Assembly (NCBI GenBank): GCA_002334915.1
Contig: DDCQ01000085.1
Span: 1 to 21,391, forward strand
Direction: 5' to 3'
Source: Porticoccaceae bacterium UBA2002
Lineage (GTDB): Bacteria; Pseudomonadota; Gammaproteobacteria; Pseudomonadales; Porticoccaceae
Length of the DNA: 21,391 nucleotides
Shown here: positions 7,143-15,030 of the stretch, one piece after another
How positions within the stretch are numbered: position 1 is the first letter of the stretch
Layout of the letters: each line of letters begins with the position of its first letter
Notes under the pieces: model-generated
The model's input: only the letters and a program-made list of their open reading frames with translations
Databases searched by the model: none
Told to the model about the DNA's origin: nothing
Position numbers and translations under genes: made by a program

Positions 7143-8321
7143 ATGTCTCAACCTATAGCTATTTTATCCGCCGCGCGCACACCTATGGGTGGCATGATGG
7201 GCAGCCTGTCTGCAGTGGCCTCTCCGGATCTGGGTGCAGTGGCAATCAGTGCCGCTCTAGAGCGCGCAGGGTTGAGCAAAGAAGATATTGATGAAGTGAT
7301 TATGGGCTGTGTGCTGTCTGCAGGTCTGGGTCAGGCGCCAGCGCGTCAGGCTGCTCTGGCAGCTGGTATCAATAAAGCCACCCCCTGCACCACGGTCAAT
7401 AAAGTCTGTGGCTCGGCCATGATGTCAGTGATGATGGCGGGCAATGCACTGCGCGCCGGACAGTCAAAGCTGGTGGTTGCCGGTGGTATGGAGAGCATGA
7501 GTCGCGCCCCGTATCTGATTCCCCAGGGTCGTCAGGGCTACAGGTTCGGCAGTGCCGAGATGCTGGACCATATGCAGTACGATGGTCTTCAGGATGCCTA
7601 TCAGGCCGTTGCCATGGGTAATTTTGCCGAGAGCTGCGCCAATAAATATCAGTTTAGTCGCGAAGATCAGGACGCCTACGCCATTGAATCATTGCGCCGC
7701 GCCAACGCGGCCATAGAGCAGGGTCTGTTTAATGCCGAGATTGCTCCGGTCAGCATCCCCTCGCGCAAAGGCGAGACAGTGGTGGACACCGACGAACAGC
7801 CAGGTAATGCCCGTCCGGATAAAATTCCCCAGCTGCGCCCGGCCTTTGCCAAAGATGGCACAGTGACAGCCGCCAATGCCAGCTCCATTTCAGATGGTGC
7901 AGCAGCCCTGACATTAATGATGGCCGACGAGGCAGAGGCCCGTGGCCTGCAGCCAATTGCACTGATTCGTGGCTATGATCAGAGCGCCCAGGAGCCCGAG
8001 TGGTTTACCACCGCACCTGTGACAGCAATTAAAAAGACCCTGGATAGAGTGGGCTGGAGCGTGGCTGATGTAGATCTGTGGGAAGTCAACGAAGCCTTTG
8101 CCGTGGTGGCCATGGCCGCATTGCGTGAAATTGGCATGCCCCACGACAGACTTAATATCAATGGTGGCGCCTGCGCCCTGGGACACCCCATAGGTGCCAG
8201 CGGTTCAAGAATTATTGTCACATTGATTCATGCGCTGCAGCAGCGCGGCGGAAAAAAGGGTATTGCCAGCCTCTGTATAGGCGGCGGCGAAGCCACCGCC
8301 ATGGCTATAGAGTTGGCCTAG
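7143..8321 (+). CDS. acetyl-CoA C-acetyltransferase (biosynthetic-type thiolase)
   Basis: The protein has 392 residues. It condenses two acetyl-CoA into acetoacetyl-CoA or, in reverse, cleaves acetoacetyl-CoA. Catalytic residues fall at Cys89 (NKVCGSAM), His348 (ALGHPIGASG) and Cys378 (CIGGGEA), the same numbers as in Zoogloea thiolase; NEAFAV is also present. The start at 7143 follows GGGAG at good spacing; an in-frame start at 7095 would overlap sspB and add an unrelated tail. The real role (polyhydroxybutyrate synthesis, ketone body or fatty-acid use, as PhaA or AtoB) cannot be told from sequence alone, and no phaB or phaC is nearby. It is convergent with dolP; the two TAG stops share a CTAG. 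Confidence 0.94.
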   Translation: MSQPIAILSAARTPMGGMMGSLSAVASPDLGAVAISAALERAGLSKEDIDEVIMGCVLSAGLGQAPARQAALAAGINKATPCTTVNKVCGSAMMSVMMAGNALRAGQSKLVVAGGMESMSRAPYLIPQGRQGYRFGSAEMLDHMQYDGLQDAYQAVAMGNFAESCANKYQFSREDQDAYAIESLRRANAAIEQGLFNAEIAPVSIPSRKGETVVDTDEQPGNARPDKIPQLRPAFAKDGTVTAANASSISDGAAALTLMMADEAEARGLQPIALIRGYDQSAQEPEWFTTAPVTAIKKTLDRVGWSVADVDLWEVNEAFAVVAMAALREIGMPHDRLNINGGACALGHPIGASGSRIIVTLIHALQQRGGKKGIASLCIGGGEATAMAIELA

Positions 8322-8884
8322 TCTATATATTCAAATACTCTGACCACTTTGCGAACACCGCTGCTATCGCTGGCAATTTTACCGGCCAGGTCTGCAGTGG
8401 CGCGATCCACTGTGCCCATTAGGTAGACCACACTATCCTCGGTGACCACCTCAATATTTGAAGCCTTTATTTTATCGTTAAACATCAGCTTGGTTTTGAT
8501 CTTGCCGGTCAGCAGAGTATCGTTGGTGCGCGAAACAATAGAGGTTTTGCCCCGTACCTGCAGCTCATTGTAAACCTGGCGCACATCTTTGTAGGCCCGG
8601 GCCACATCGCCGGCCTTCTTTTTAAGCGCTGCGGTGGGCACCTCGCCAGTTAACAGAACAACGCGGTTTACCACATTGATATTGATATGGGATTTATCGA
8701 GTTGAGGGTCGGCCTTTTTGATATTGACGCCAATAAAGGTGTCCATCTTTATATCATCGATGGCCGTCCCCATACTGGTGCTGGAGGGGTCTGGGTCAAA
8801 GGGTTTGGACGTGACCGAATCAACAACCGTTGTACATCCAGATAGTATAAATATGCTGGTCAAAAATACCGCCAAAGCTCGCAT
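8318..8884 (-). CDS. dolP: DolP (YraP), outer-membrane lipoprotein with two BON domains
   Basis: The protein has 188 residues with a lipoprotein signal peptide (LSGC; lipidated Cys17, then Thr), predicting an outer-membrane lipoprotein. Two BON domains follow, one around INVVNRVVLLTGEVPT and one around IEVVTEDSVVYLMGTVDR. E. coli DolP (YraP) has this build. It binds anionic phospholipid at the outer membrane and division site, and supports envelope integrity and BamA. The ATG directly follows the diaA stop (TAAATG), and its GGAGG ribosome site lies inside the last diaA codons, so it is last in a coupled lpoA-yraN-diaA-dolP operon. Confidence 0.93.
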   Translation of the reverse strand: MRALAVFLTSIFILSGCTTVVDSVTSKPFDPDPSSTSMGTAIDDIKMDTFIGVNIKKADPQLDKSHININVVNRVVLLTGEVPTAALKKKAGDVARAYKDVRQVYNELQVRGKTSIVSRTNDTLLTGKIKTKLMFNDKIKASNIEVVTEDSVVYLMGTVDRATADLAGKIASDSSGVRKVVRVFEYID

Positions 8885-9448
8885 TTACTCGCCTCCAAAA
8901 ATTTGATGATCTACCAGTGCACAGAGACACTGAACTATCTGAAACTGAGCCGCTGTTGCCAGTTGCCCCTGAAATTCCGCTGCGGGAATCACAATATCAT
9001 TGTAACCGAGTGTGGCCGATAATAAATCATCATTGACCCCTGACAGCAGAATTACACTCAGTTGTTTATCAATTGCCGCCTCAATCGCGGTCAGCAGAGC
9101 AAGGCTATTGTCCCCCGCACTGACTATAAGTAGTACATCGCCACTTTTTCCCTGCACCTGCAAAGACTGGGCGTAGCGCTCAGCACCAAAAGAATTATCC
9201 ACCAGCCTATTAATATTCAGTGCCGGAAACCCCGGGCGTTCAATCTCAAAACCCTGGGCCAGATAATCCGTGAATAACTGCGCCAGGGGCACGGCAGACT
9301 TATCGCCACAGCTAAAGATACTATTACCCGCCAGCAGTGCCTGGGCAATCTGTTCAGCCGCTGCCGCCATGGGCTCAGAAAACGCGTCGCCGACTACCAT
9401 GGTAGTCTCGATCACCTTCTGAAAGTGGGTAAAAATTTGCTTGTCCAT
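8885..9448 (-). CDS. diaA: DiaA-like SIS-domain protein (DnaA initiator-associating factor)
   Basis: The protein has 187 residues with one SIS fold: SCGDKSAVPLAQLF near the start, then GDVLLIVSAGDNSLALLTAIEAA and LSVILLSG. Position between yraN and dolP matches diaA in E. coli, whose product forms tetramers and promotes DnaA loading at oriC. The sequence is diverged. The CGNGTSAANAQ loop of E. coli DiaA reads CGDKSAVPLAQ, and the region equivalent to EMH, where the related isomerase GmhA has catalytic residues, reads ATAAQFQ. A sugar-phosphate isomerase role is therefore unlikely. The ATG at 9448 follows an AAAAGG ribosome site. The 87-base gap to yraN holds short inverted repeats but no terminator. 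Confidence 0.87.
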   Translation of the reverse strand: MDKQIFTHFQKVIETTMVVGDAFSEPMAAAAEQIAQALLAGNSIFSCGDKSAVPLAQLFTDYLAQGFEIERPGFPALNINRLVDNSFGAERYAQSLQVQGKSGDVLLIVSAGDNSLALLTAIEAAIDKQLSVILLSGVNDDLLSATLGYNDIVIPAAEFQGQLATAAQFQIVQCLCALVDHQIFGGE

Positions 9449-9535
9449 AGTACCTTTTGAGTTTAACGTCCGTTCTAGTTACATAGCCCGTTCCAGGTTA
9501 ACCTTTTGCGGTTATCTAACGCCCTGCAGTCACTG

Positions 9536-9955
9536 CTACATTATAATATTCTGAATCCAGTCAATGGCATAGCCCTTTAATCGACCCTCTAAAGGGCCGG
9601 TGCTCTCAGCAGTACCCAGTGTTTTGCCCGGGCTTATAGCCACAGCATCAAAACGCGCCGGGCTAGAGGCGCTGTAACCGCGGCTCTGCAAATACAGTGC
9701 TGCCGCGGCAGCCAGCCGCTGGCATTTCTTTGCGGTAATGGATGCCGCTGCGCCGCCAAAGGCCTGAGAGCGGCGAAACCTTACCTCCACAAAGACAATA
9801 CAGCGGTTATCTTTCATTATCAGGTCAATTTCGCCGCGACGGGTACGAAAGTTTTTGCCCAACAACTGCAGGCCCTGATCTATCAGATACTCACAGGCCA
9901 GGTCCTCCGCCTGAGCGCCCGAGAGATTATTGTGCTGCCAGTCTGCTCTATCCAT
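9536..9955 (-). CDS. yraN: YraN, UPF0102 endonuclease-fold protein
   Basis: The protein has 139 residues and belongs to UPF0102, small proteins with a nuclease-like fold related to Holliday-junction resolvases. The core reads RTRRGEIDLIMKDNRCIVFV followed by EVRFR, giving the acidic residues of a restriction-endonuclease-like site. The opening GAQAEDLACEYLIDQGLQLL is also typical. The cellular role is not established. The family is commonly encoded, as here, between lpoA and diaA. The C-terminus carries about 15 extra residues, ending DWIQNIIM. Confidence 0.93.
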   Translation of the reverse strand: MDRADWQHNNLSGAQAEDLACEYLIDQGLQLLGKNFRTRRGEIDLIMKDNRCIVFVEVRFRRSQAFGGAAASITAKKCQRLAAAAALYLQSRGYSASSPARFDAVAISPGKTLGTAESTGPLEGRLKGYAIDWIQNIIM

Positions 9956-10007
9956 AAGCTACAGTCTCCGCTTGCTAACTCATTACCCCGAGCCTTTTAT
10001 CTCGCGC

Positions 10008-11855
10008 CTAGCGCGCCAACTCCACCACCTTGCCACGCTGGAACTCAGCCCATTTTTGTTGCCGCCTGATTACCCCATCAGACAGCGACAGCAGTCCAGT
10101 GGCACCAAATACCCAGGTCTCCTGTTCAGACTGCAGATCGCGCAGATTTCTGTGCAGCAAAAAGGCATCGTGACCCACCGCATAGAGGTGGCGATAAGCT
10201 GTGTGCAGGCGGGTATCCGGTGTTAGTTCTGTGGCTAGCTGACCAGGTAATGTCCAGGGCATAGCACTAAATTCAACACCGGTTAAATCCCGGTCCAGAT
10301 CGGTCTGCTGAATACCATTGTAGATATGCGAGGTAGCCACCACAGGCACATCAGAGGCATAGAGAAAATCCAGTGCCGGTTTAATCTGTCGCGCCACCAC
10401 CGGGTAGCCAAGCACCACCACCAGATCAATATCCTGTCGGCGGCGCACCTGAGACTTGATGCGGCTATTTACAAAGCGCTTAATCTGCACAGCGCGGTCT
10501 TCGCTGAGATCAATCAGCAGCGGCGGCTTTAATAGTGGAGTGAAATCTTTGACCGAGGAGGGGTAGGCCACCTGATCCAGCACAGTGCCACCTTTTTCTG
10601 TCCAGTACTGGTTAAAGAAGCTAGCTGAACTTCGCCCCCAGCCATTATTGGGTGAAATCATCAGCACATTGCGTTTGCCCTGCTGCCAGGCGCGGTCGGC
10701 AATCTGGGTTATTTCATCCTGGGGCGAGAGACCAAATTGAAACAGGTTCTGCGGCTGAGACCCATTGCCCGTCTCCACCCGGTTAAGACTAAGGGTGGGC
10801 ACCGGCAGGCTGGCCATCGGCATCAGCGCCTCCACCTCGGACTGGCGCATGGGGCCAATAATCATCTCGGCACCATCCTCTACCGCATGGTTATAGGCCT
10901 TTTGCATAGACTGAACACTGGTGTCATAGATGCGAATTTGCGGCGCATCCGCAGAGATATTTTCATCCAGAAACTGGTAATAGGCGCCCATAAAGCCATC
11001 CAGCAGGGTGTAGCTGGGCACCTCATAGTTATCCTGCAGGGGCAGCAACAGAGCCACCTGGGAGGGAGCCGAGGCGCGGCTAAATGACCCCAGTGATTTT
11101 ATTGCTTCGGGCGGAGTTTTTGAGGCCGGATGTGTTCGCCAGCGCCGCTGCCAATCTTTAAATGCCAGCGCTCTGGACTGAGCATCAGTCTGGTAGCGGC
11201 GGCTGAGTTCCGCCAACTGCAGCCAGCCTGCCAGCACTGTGTTTTGGTGATTTTGGCCCTGCTGTAAATAGCTGTAGGGCTGCACTGTTAGATGGCGCCA
11301 CAGGCTATTGTGCACAGCGCGAATATCCTGCTGCTTTCTTAGCAGGCTGGCAAAACTGATCGACTTCAGCAGCCCCTGCTGTGTATTGCCCAGGGCAAAA
11401 TTTGTGTCTGCCTCCAGGCTCAGCATGCGCCCCAGCGTTGCGGCATTAAAAGTTTTACTGTTATCGACAAAGCGACGCTGAGTCAGGCGCTCAATAGCGC
11501 CCTGAGGGTTGTCCAGGCTCAGCTGGAGCTCGGCCACAAACAGGTTAAATTCAATATACTGGGGGTCACTGAGCTGCTCGGTGACCACAAGCTTTGCCAC
11601 CTCTGCACTTTTAGCCAGGTCTCCGGCGTTGGCAAATAGCACAGCGGCTTCAAAAATACGCTGATCGGGGTTTGCAGCCAGTGGCGCAGACTCCAGCATG
11701 GCCTGGGCTTTTTGCAGGCCACTGATATCCTGAACCTCAACAGCAGTAATCACTGGCGCACGCACAGTATCCTGGGTTGGGGTTGGCGCACAGCCACCAA
11801 TTAAGGCTAAGATGCCCAGCGCAAAAACAATTAATGGAAGACGCTTTTTATTCAT
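10008..11855 (-). CDS. lpoA: LpoA, lipoprotein activator of penicillin-binding protein PBP1A
   Basis: The protein has 615 residues (E. coli LpoA has 678). It has a lipoprotein signal ending LIGGC (Cys22, then Ala, predicting the outer membrane), a helical repeat N-terminal half, and a C-terminal periplasmic-binding-protein-like domain from about residue 265. That domain includes VALLLPLQDNYEVPS, GAEMIIGPMRQSEVEALMP and LMISPNNGWGRSSASFFNQY. LpoA spans the periplasm and stimulates PBP1A peptidoglycan synthesis. The size difference lies largely in the N-terminal half and linker. The ATG at 11855 overlaps the rsmI ATG in the divergent orientation, so its promoter must lie inside rsmI. It heads the operon with yraN, diaA and dolP. 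Confidence 0.94.
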   Translation of the reverse strand: MNKKRLPLIVFALGILALIGGCAPTPTQDTVRAPVITAVEVQDISGLQKAQAMLESAPLAANPDQRIFEAAVLFANAGDLAKSAEVAKLVVTEQLSDPQYIEFNLFVAELQLSLDNPQGAIERLTQRRFVDNSKTFNAATLGRMLSLEADTNFALGNTQQGLLKSISFASLLRKQQDIRAVHNSLWRHLTVQPYSYLQQGQNHQNTVLAGWLQLAELSRRYQTDAQSRALAFKDWQRRWRTHPASKTPPEAIKSLGSFSRASAPSQVALLLPLQDNYEVPSYTLLDGFMGAYYQFLDENISADAPQIRIYDTSVQSMQKAYNHAVEDGAEMIIGPMRQSEVEALMPMASLPVPTLSLNRVETGNGSQPQNLFQFGLSPQDEITQIADRAWQQGKRNVLMISPNNGWGRSSASFFNQYWTEKGGTVLDQVAYPSSVKDFTPLLKPPLLIDLSEDRAVQIKRFVNSRIKSQVRRRQDIDLVVVLGYPVVARQIKPALDFLYASDVPVVATSHIYNGIQQTDLDRDLTGVEFSAMPWTLPGQLATELTPDTRLHTAYRHLYAVGHDAFLLHRNLRDLQSEQETWVFGATGLLSLSDGVIRRQQKWAEFQRGKVVELAR

Positions 11856-12705
11856 GAACTCAAATCAATCCGGTACGTTATATATAGTCGCGACACCCAT
11901 AGGCAATCTGGGTGATATGGTACCCCGCGCAGTAGAGACTCTCCAGTCAGTGAGTGTAATCGCCTGCGAGGACACTCGCCACAGTAAAAAGCTGCTAGAT
12001 CACTTCAGTATAGATAAACCCTGCATTGCTTATCATGATCATACGGACAAAAAATCCAGTTACAACATCCTCAAGCGATTGCGTGCCGGTGAAGATGTGG
12101 CGCTTATCTCCGATGCGGGCACGCCCCTGATTTCCGACCCCGGTTACCGCCTGGTATCCGAAGCCCGTCAACAGGGCTACAGCGTGATACCTATTCCCGG
12201 CGCTTCCGCCGTGGTCGCGGCTCTCAGTGTCTCCGGGTTGCCGACAGACAAATTTAAATTTATGGGTTTTCTGCCAGCCAAAAGTACCCAGCGCAAAACC
12301 TCATTGTCAGCGGTCAAGGGCAGTGCCGAGACCATGGTCTACTACGAGGCCCCCCATCGCATTGCAGACACCATTGCCGATATGCTGGATATCTTTGGTG
12401 CCGATCGGCCCGCCTTTATGGCACGGGAAATCAGCAAAACCTTTGAGACCTACCTGCAGGGCAGCATGGCAGAATTATTAGCATTGGTGCAGGCAGACAG
12501 TAACCAGCAGCGTGGTGAAATAGTACTGGTGATTGCCGGGGCAGCCAATGAGTCCGATGTGGTTTCTGTGGATTCAGAGAAAGTGCTCGGCTTGCTGCTC
12601 AAAGAATTACCTCTAACCAAAGCCGCCTCGCTCACCGCCAAAATTAGCGGCGGCGATAAAAAGCAGCTCTACCAACTGGGCCTGTCTCTGCAGCAGAAGT
12701 CCTAG
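11854..12705 (+). CDS. rsmI: RsmI, 16S rRNA 2'-O-methyltransferase (C1402)
   Basis: The protein has 283 residues, equal to the family norm. It uses S-adenosylmethionine to methylate the ribose of C1402 in the decoding centre of 16S rRNA. Signatures are LYIVATPIGNLGDM, CEDTRHSKKLLDHF, LISDAGTPLISDPGY, IPGASAVVAALSVSGL, GFLPAKS and YYEAPHR. The ATG at 11854 matches the E. coli start (a few polar residues before LYIV). An upstream in-frame ATG at 11812 would add 14 residues and lies within lpoA antisense. A GGAAG sits 13 bases before 11854, rather far. The start overlaps the lpoA start by two bases. lpoA/rsmI divergence is conserved, but overlapping starts are not the E. coli arrangement. Confidence 0.95.
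   Translation: MNSNQSGTLYIVATPIGNLGDMVPRAVETLQSVSVIACEDTRHSKKLLDHFSIDKPCIAYHDHTDKKSSYNILKRLRAGEDVALISDAGTPLISDPGYRLVSEARQQGYSVIPIPGASAVVAALSVSGLPTDKFKFMGFLPAKSTQRKTSLSAVKGSAETMVYYEAPHRIADTIADMLDIFGADRPAFMAREISKTFETYLQGSMAELLALVQADSNQQRGEIVLVIAGAANESDVVSVDSEKVLGLLLKELPLTKAASLTAKISGGDKKQLYQLGLSLQQKS
11877..11906 (-). promoter_or_regulatory. candidate lpoA promoter inside the rsmI coding region
   Basis: On the minus strand TTGCCT (plus 11906-11901) and TATAAC (plus 11882-11877) are 18 bases apart, with 4 of 6 and 5 of 6 consensus matches. Transcription would begin about 15 bases before the lpoA ATG, giving a very short leader. No strong ribosome site precedes lpoA. Confidence 0.4.
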
Positions 12706-12935
12706 CGGCCGAGCCAGAGGCGCCAATGACATTGATAAACTTATTTGGTCATTACAGCCGTATACTGGAAGTCGTTACTCGCTGGCCTGGTACCATTGAT
12801 AAGGCAATTGATAATTGGCCCTTGTAATGCGAAGCGATTAATAAAAGAATAGCTTCCGTCTGTTCCTCTGGCCTATGCACCACAGGGCAAGACTGGGCGA
12901 CGAAACACTAACAATAAAAACAACGAGGAATCATC
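12706..12935. other. 230-base spacer between rsmI and the symporter gene
   Basis: I searched this for a terminator, tRNA, RNase P RNA (often next to rsmI in other gammaproteobacteria) and a glycine riboswitch (often before this symporter family). None of their conserved motifs is visible. It holds a possible 33-codon reading frame (12726-12827), a loose inverted repeat GAAGC/GCTTC around 12831-12865, and the CGAGGA ribosome site of the next gene. Confidence 0.5.
12726..12827 (+). CDS. possible 33-residue small protein after rsmI
   Basis: An ATG at 12726 with AGAGG five bases upstream opens a 33-codon frame ending TAA, 20 bases after the rsmI stop. The product begins MTLINLFGHYSRILEVV and ends IDNWPL. 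It resembles no family I recognise, has no membrane segment or signal peptide, and could form an amphipathic helix. The good ribosome site is the main support; an ORF this short can occur by chance. Confidence 0.25.
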   Translation: MTLINLFGHYSRILEVVTRWPGTIDKAIDNWPL

Positions 12936-14366
12936 TTGGAAGCTTTTCTGGGTCAACTTAACTCCGTTATCTGGAGCTCGGCACTAATTTATCTCTGTCT
13001 GGGTTCGGGGCTGTACTTCTCTGTGCGCACCCGTTTTTTACAGGTGCGCCACTTCCGCCATATGCTCAGTATTATGCGCGAGGGTCGCAGTTCTGACTCC
13101 GGTGTCTCCTCTTTTCAGGCCCTAGCCATGTCTCTGTCGGGCCGGGTGGGCACAGGTAATATTGCCGGGGTAGCCACGGCCATTGCCATGGGTGGACCGG
13201 GGGCGGTTTTCTGGATGTGGATGGTAGCCTTTTTGGGTGCCTCAACCGCCTATGTAGAAGCCACATTGGCGCAGATTTACAAAGAGAAAGATGACAATGG
13301 CGAATACCGCGGTGGTCCGGCTTATTTTATTGAAAAAGCCATGGGCCAAAACTGGTACGCCTGGTTATTTGCTGCCTCGACCATTATCGCCGTAGGTTTT
13401 TGCCTGCCGGGCATTCAGTCCAACAGCATTGTTGCCGCCATGAACAATGCCTGGAATGTGCCACCTATTGCCACAGCCTCGTTTATTGCTCTGGGTATAG
13501 CACTGATTATCTTTGGTGGTGTAAAGCGTATAGCGCACTTTGCTCAGGTGGTGGTTCCGGCCATGGCACTGGGTTATATCCTGATTTCCTTTGTGGTGAT
13601 GGGTGCCAATATCGACCAGTTGCCCGCGGTAATTAAACTCATTATCAGCAGTGCCTTTGGTCTGGATGCTGGGTTTGGTGCCATTATCGGCATGGCCGTG
13701 CAATGGGGTGTTAAGCGCGGTATTTACTCCAATGAAGCAGGGCAGGGTACAGCGCCCCATGCGGCAGCGGCCGCAGAGGTTTCGCACCCGGCCAAACAGG
13801 GGCTGGTGCAGGCATTTTCTGTGTATGTAGATACCTTGCTTATCTGCACCGCTACCGCCTTTATGATTCTGATGACTGGTCTCTACAATGTGCAGGGGCC
13901 AGAGGGAGTGATGCTCTATCAGGGCCTCTCAGGTTACGAGGCTGGCCCAGCCTATGTGCAGAGTGCCTTTGATACAGTACTGCCAGGCTTTGGCAGCGGC
14001 ATACTGGCTGTATCACTGCTGTGCTTTGCCTTTACCACCATTGTGGCCTACTACTATATTGCCGAAACCAATGTGATGTTTATTAACCGCAAGGTGCATC
14101 GTCCCTGGCTGGTGTTATTCCTTAAGGCGCTGGTGCTGACTTCGGTAATGTATGGCGGGTTAAAGAGCGCGAATATTGCCTGGGCGCTGGGTGATATAGG
14201 GGTGGGCCTGATGGCCTGGCTGAATATTGTGGCTATTCTGATACTGCAAAAGCCGGCCATGCTGGCGCTAAAAGATTACGAAACCCAGCTGGAAAATGGC
14301 CAGGATCCCACATTTGATCCGCAGAAACTGGGCATTGAAAAAGCCGACTTCTGGATAAACAAATAA
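12936..14366 (+). CDS. AGCS-family sodium:alanine/glycine symporter
   Basis: The protein has 476 residues with about ten or more membrane helices, typical of the alanine/glycine:cation symporter family (AlsT/AgcS/DagA type). It imports alanine or glycine with sodium. Recognisable stretches are LSGRVGTGNIAGVATAIAMGGPGAVFWMW near the start (a family signature region), YRGGPAYFIEKAMG, and GVKRGIYSNEAGQGTAPHAAA in the centre. Translation starts at TTG (12936), preceded by CGAGGA at good spacing; no nearer ATG is in frame. It is a single gene, convergent with rnt. Substrate preference between alanine and glycine cannot be told. Confidence 0.93.
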   Translation: MEAFLGQLNSVIWSSALIYLCLGSGLYFSVRTRFLQVRHFRHMLSIMREGRSSDSGVSSFQALAMSLSGRVGTGNIAGVATAIAMGGPGAVFWMWMVAFLGASTAYVEATLAQIYKEKDDNGEYRGGPAYFIEKAMGQNWYAWLFAASTIIAVGFCLPGIQSNSIVAAMNNAWNVPPIATASFIALGIALIIFGGVKRIAHFAQVVVPAMALGYILISFVVMGANIDQLPAVIKLIISSAFGLDAGFGAIIGMAVQWGVKRGIYSNEAGQGTAPHAAAAAEVSHPAKQGLVQAFSVYVDTLLICTATAFMILMTGLYNVQGPEGVMLYQGLSGYEAGPAYVQSAFDTVLPGFGSGILAVSLLCFAFTTIVAYYYIAETNVMFINRKVHRPWLVLFLKALVLTSVMYGGLKSANIAWALGDIGVGLMAWLNIVAILILQKPAMLALKDYETQLENGQDPTFDPQKLGIEKADFWINK

Positions 14367-14388
14367 ACCCGCATTTGGGTCCGATCAG

Positions 14389-14412
14389 TTAGGCGGCTGG
14401 CCAGCCGCCTAA
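14389..14412. terminator. perfect 24-bp palindrome at the rnt 3' end; probable bidirectional stem-loop
   Basis: TTAGGCGGCTGG is followed directly by its exact reverse complement, giving a ten-pair stem with a GGCC loop on either strand. It covers the last seven sense codons (Leu-Gly-Gly-Trp-Pro-Ala-Ala) and the stop of rnt. It starts 22 bases after the symporter stop. On the plus strand TTCTTT follows it, a weak T-run, so it may end the symporter transcript and also cap the rnt mRNA. Confidence 0.65.
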
Positions 14413-15030
14413 TTCTTTCCAGCGATTAGTAATTTTGCAGAATAGCTCGGCAGTTTTAATAGTGTCATACAGGGCGCTGTGGGCATCGCGATTATTAAAC
14501 TCTATCTCCGCCGCTGCACAGGCCTTGGCCAGCACAGTCTGACCATAGGCCAGCCCCGCCAATGTCGAGGTGTCAAAACAGGAGAACGGGTGAAACGGGG
14601 TGCGCTTAATTTGGTTGCGCTCAATGGCCGCATTGACAAAGCCCAGATCAAAGTGGGCATTGTGAGCCACCATGACCGATCTGGTGCAGCCTGTATCACT
14701 AATCTCTTTGCGAATTGGGCGAAAAATTTCCCGCAGAGCCTCGCCCTCTTCTTCCGGATCACGCTCGGGGTCATAGATATCTATGCCAGTAAATTCCAGC
14801 GCCGAGGGTTCAACCACAGCGCCCGGAAAGGGGTCGATATTTTTGCTGTAGCTCTCTTTGATCTGCAGATTGCCCCGTGCATCCATCTCCAAAATAACCG
14901 CGGCAATTTCCAGCAGGGCATCGGTGCGCGAATTAAACCCACCGGTTTCAACATCCACCACCACAGGCAAAAAACCGCGAAAGCGTTTGGCCATCAGCGA
15001 GGGTTGCAATAACTCTTCGGGCATATCCAT
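14389..15030 (-). CDS. rnt: ribonuclease T (DEDDh 3' exonuclease)
   Basis: The protein has 213 residues (E. coli 215). RNase T trims the 3' ends of tRNA and other stable RNAs and turns over the tRNA CCA end. The DEDDh exonuclease motifs are visible: VVVDVETGGFN with Asp26 and Glu28, VMVAHNAHFDLGF, and DAHSALYDT with the catalytic histidine. FHPFSCFDT and NRWKELGGW are shared with E. coli. The start overlaps the pyrC stop by one base (TAATG), so it is translated after pyrC. The last codons form a perfect palindrome. pyrC-rnt linkage is also seen in Pseudomonas. Confidence 0.96.
   Translation of the reverse strand: MDMPEELLQPSLMAKRFRGFLPVVVDVETGGFNSRTDALLEIAAVILEMDARGNLQIKESYSKNIDPFPGAVVEPSALEFTGIDIYDPERDPEEEGEALREIFRPIRKEISDTGCTRSVMVAHNAHFDLGFVNAAIERNQIKRTPFHPFSCFDTSTLAGLAYGQTVLAKACAAAEIEFNNRDAHSALYDTIKTAELFCKITNRWKELGGWPAA

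Noticed and set aside
10326..11087. Plus-strand open frames within lpoA (for example 10737-11087)
   Set aside because: They are antisense to lpoA, rich in His/Arg/Gln as expected from opposite-strand shadows, and have no family signatures.
12706..12935. RNase P RNA or a glycine riboswitch in the rsmI-symporter spacer
   Set aside because: The conserved GAGGAAAGTCC block of RNase P RNA and the paired conserved stretches of the glycine aptamer are both missing, and the spacer is too short for RNase P RNA.
14479..15012. Long plus-strand frame of 177 codons opposite rnt
   Set aside because: It is fully antisense to RNase T with its conserved catalytic motifs; length alone is not evidence.
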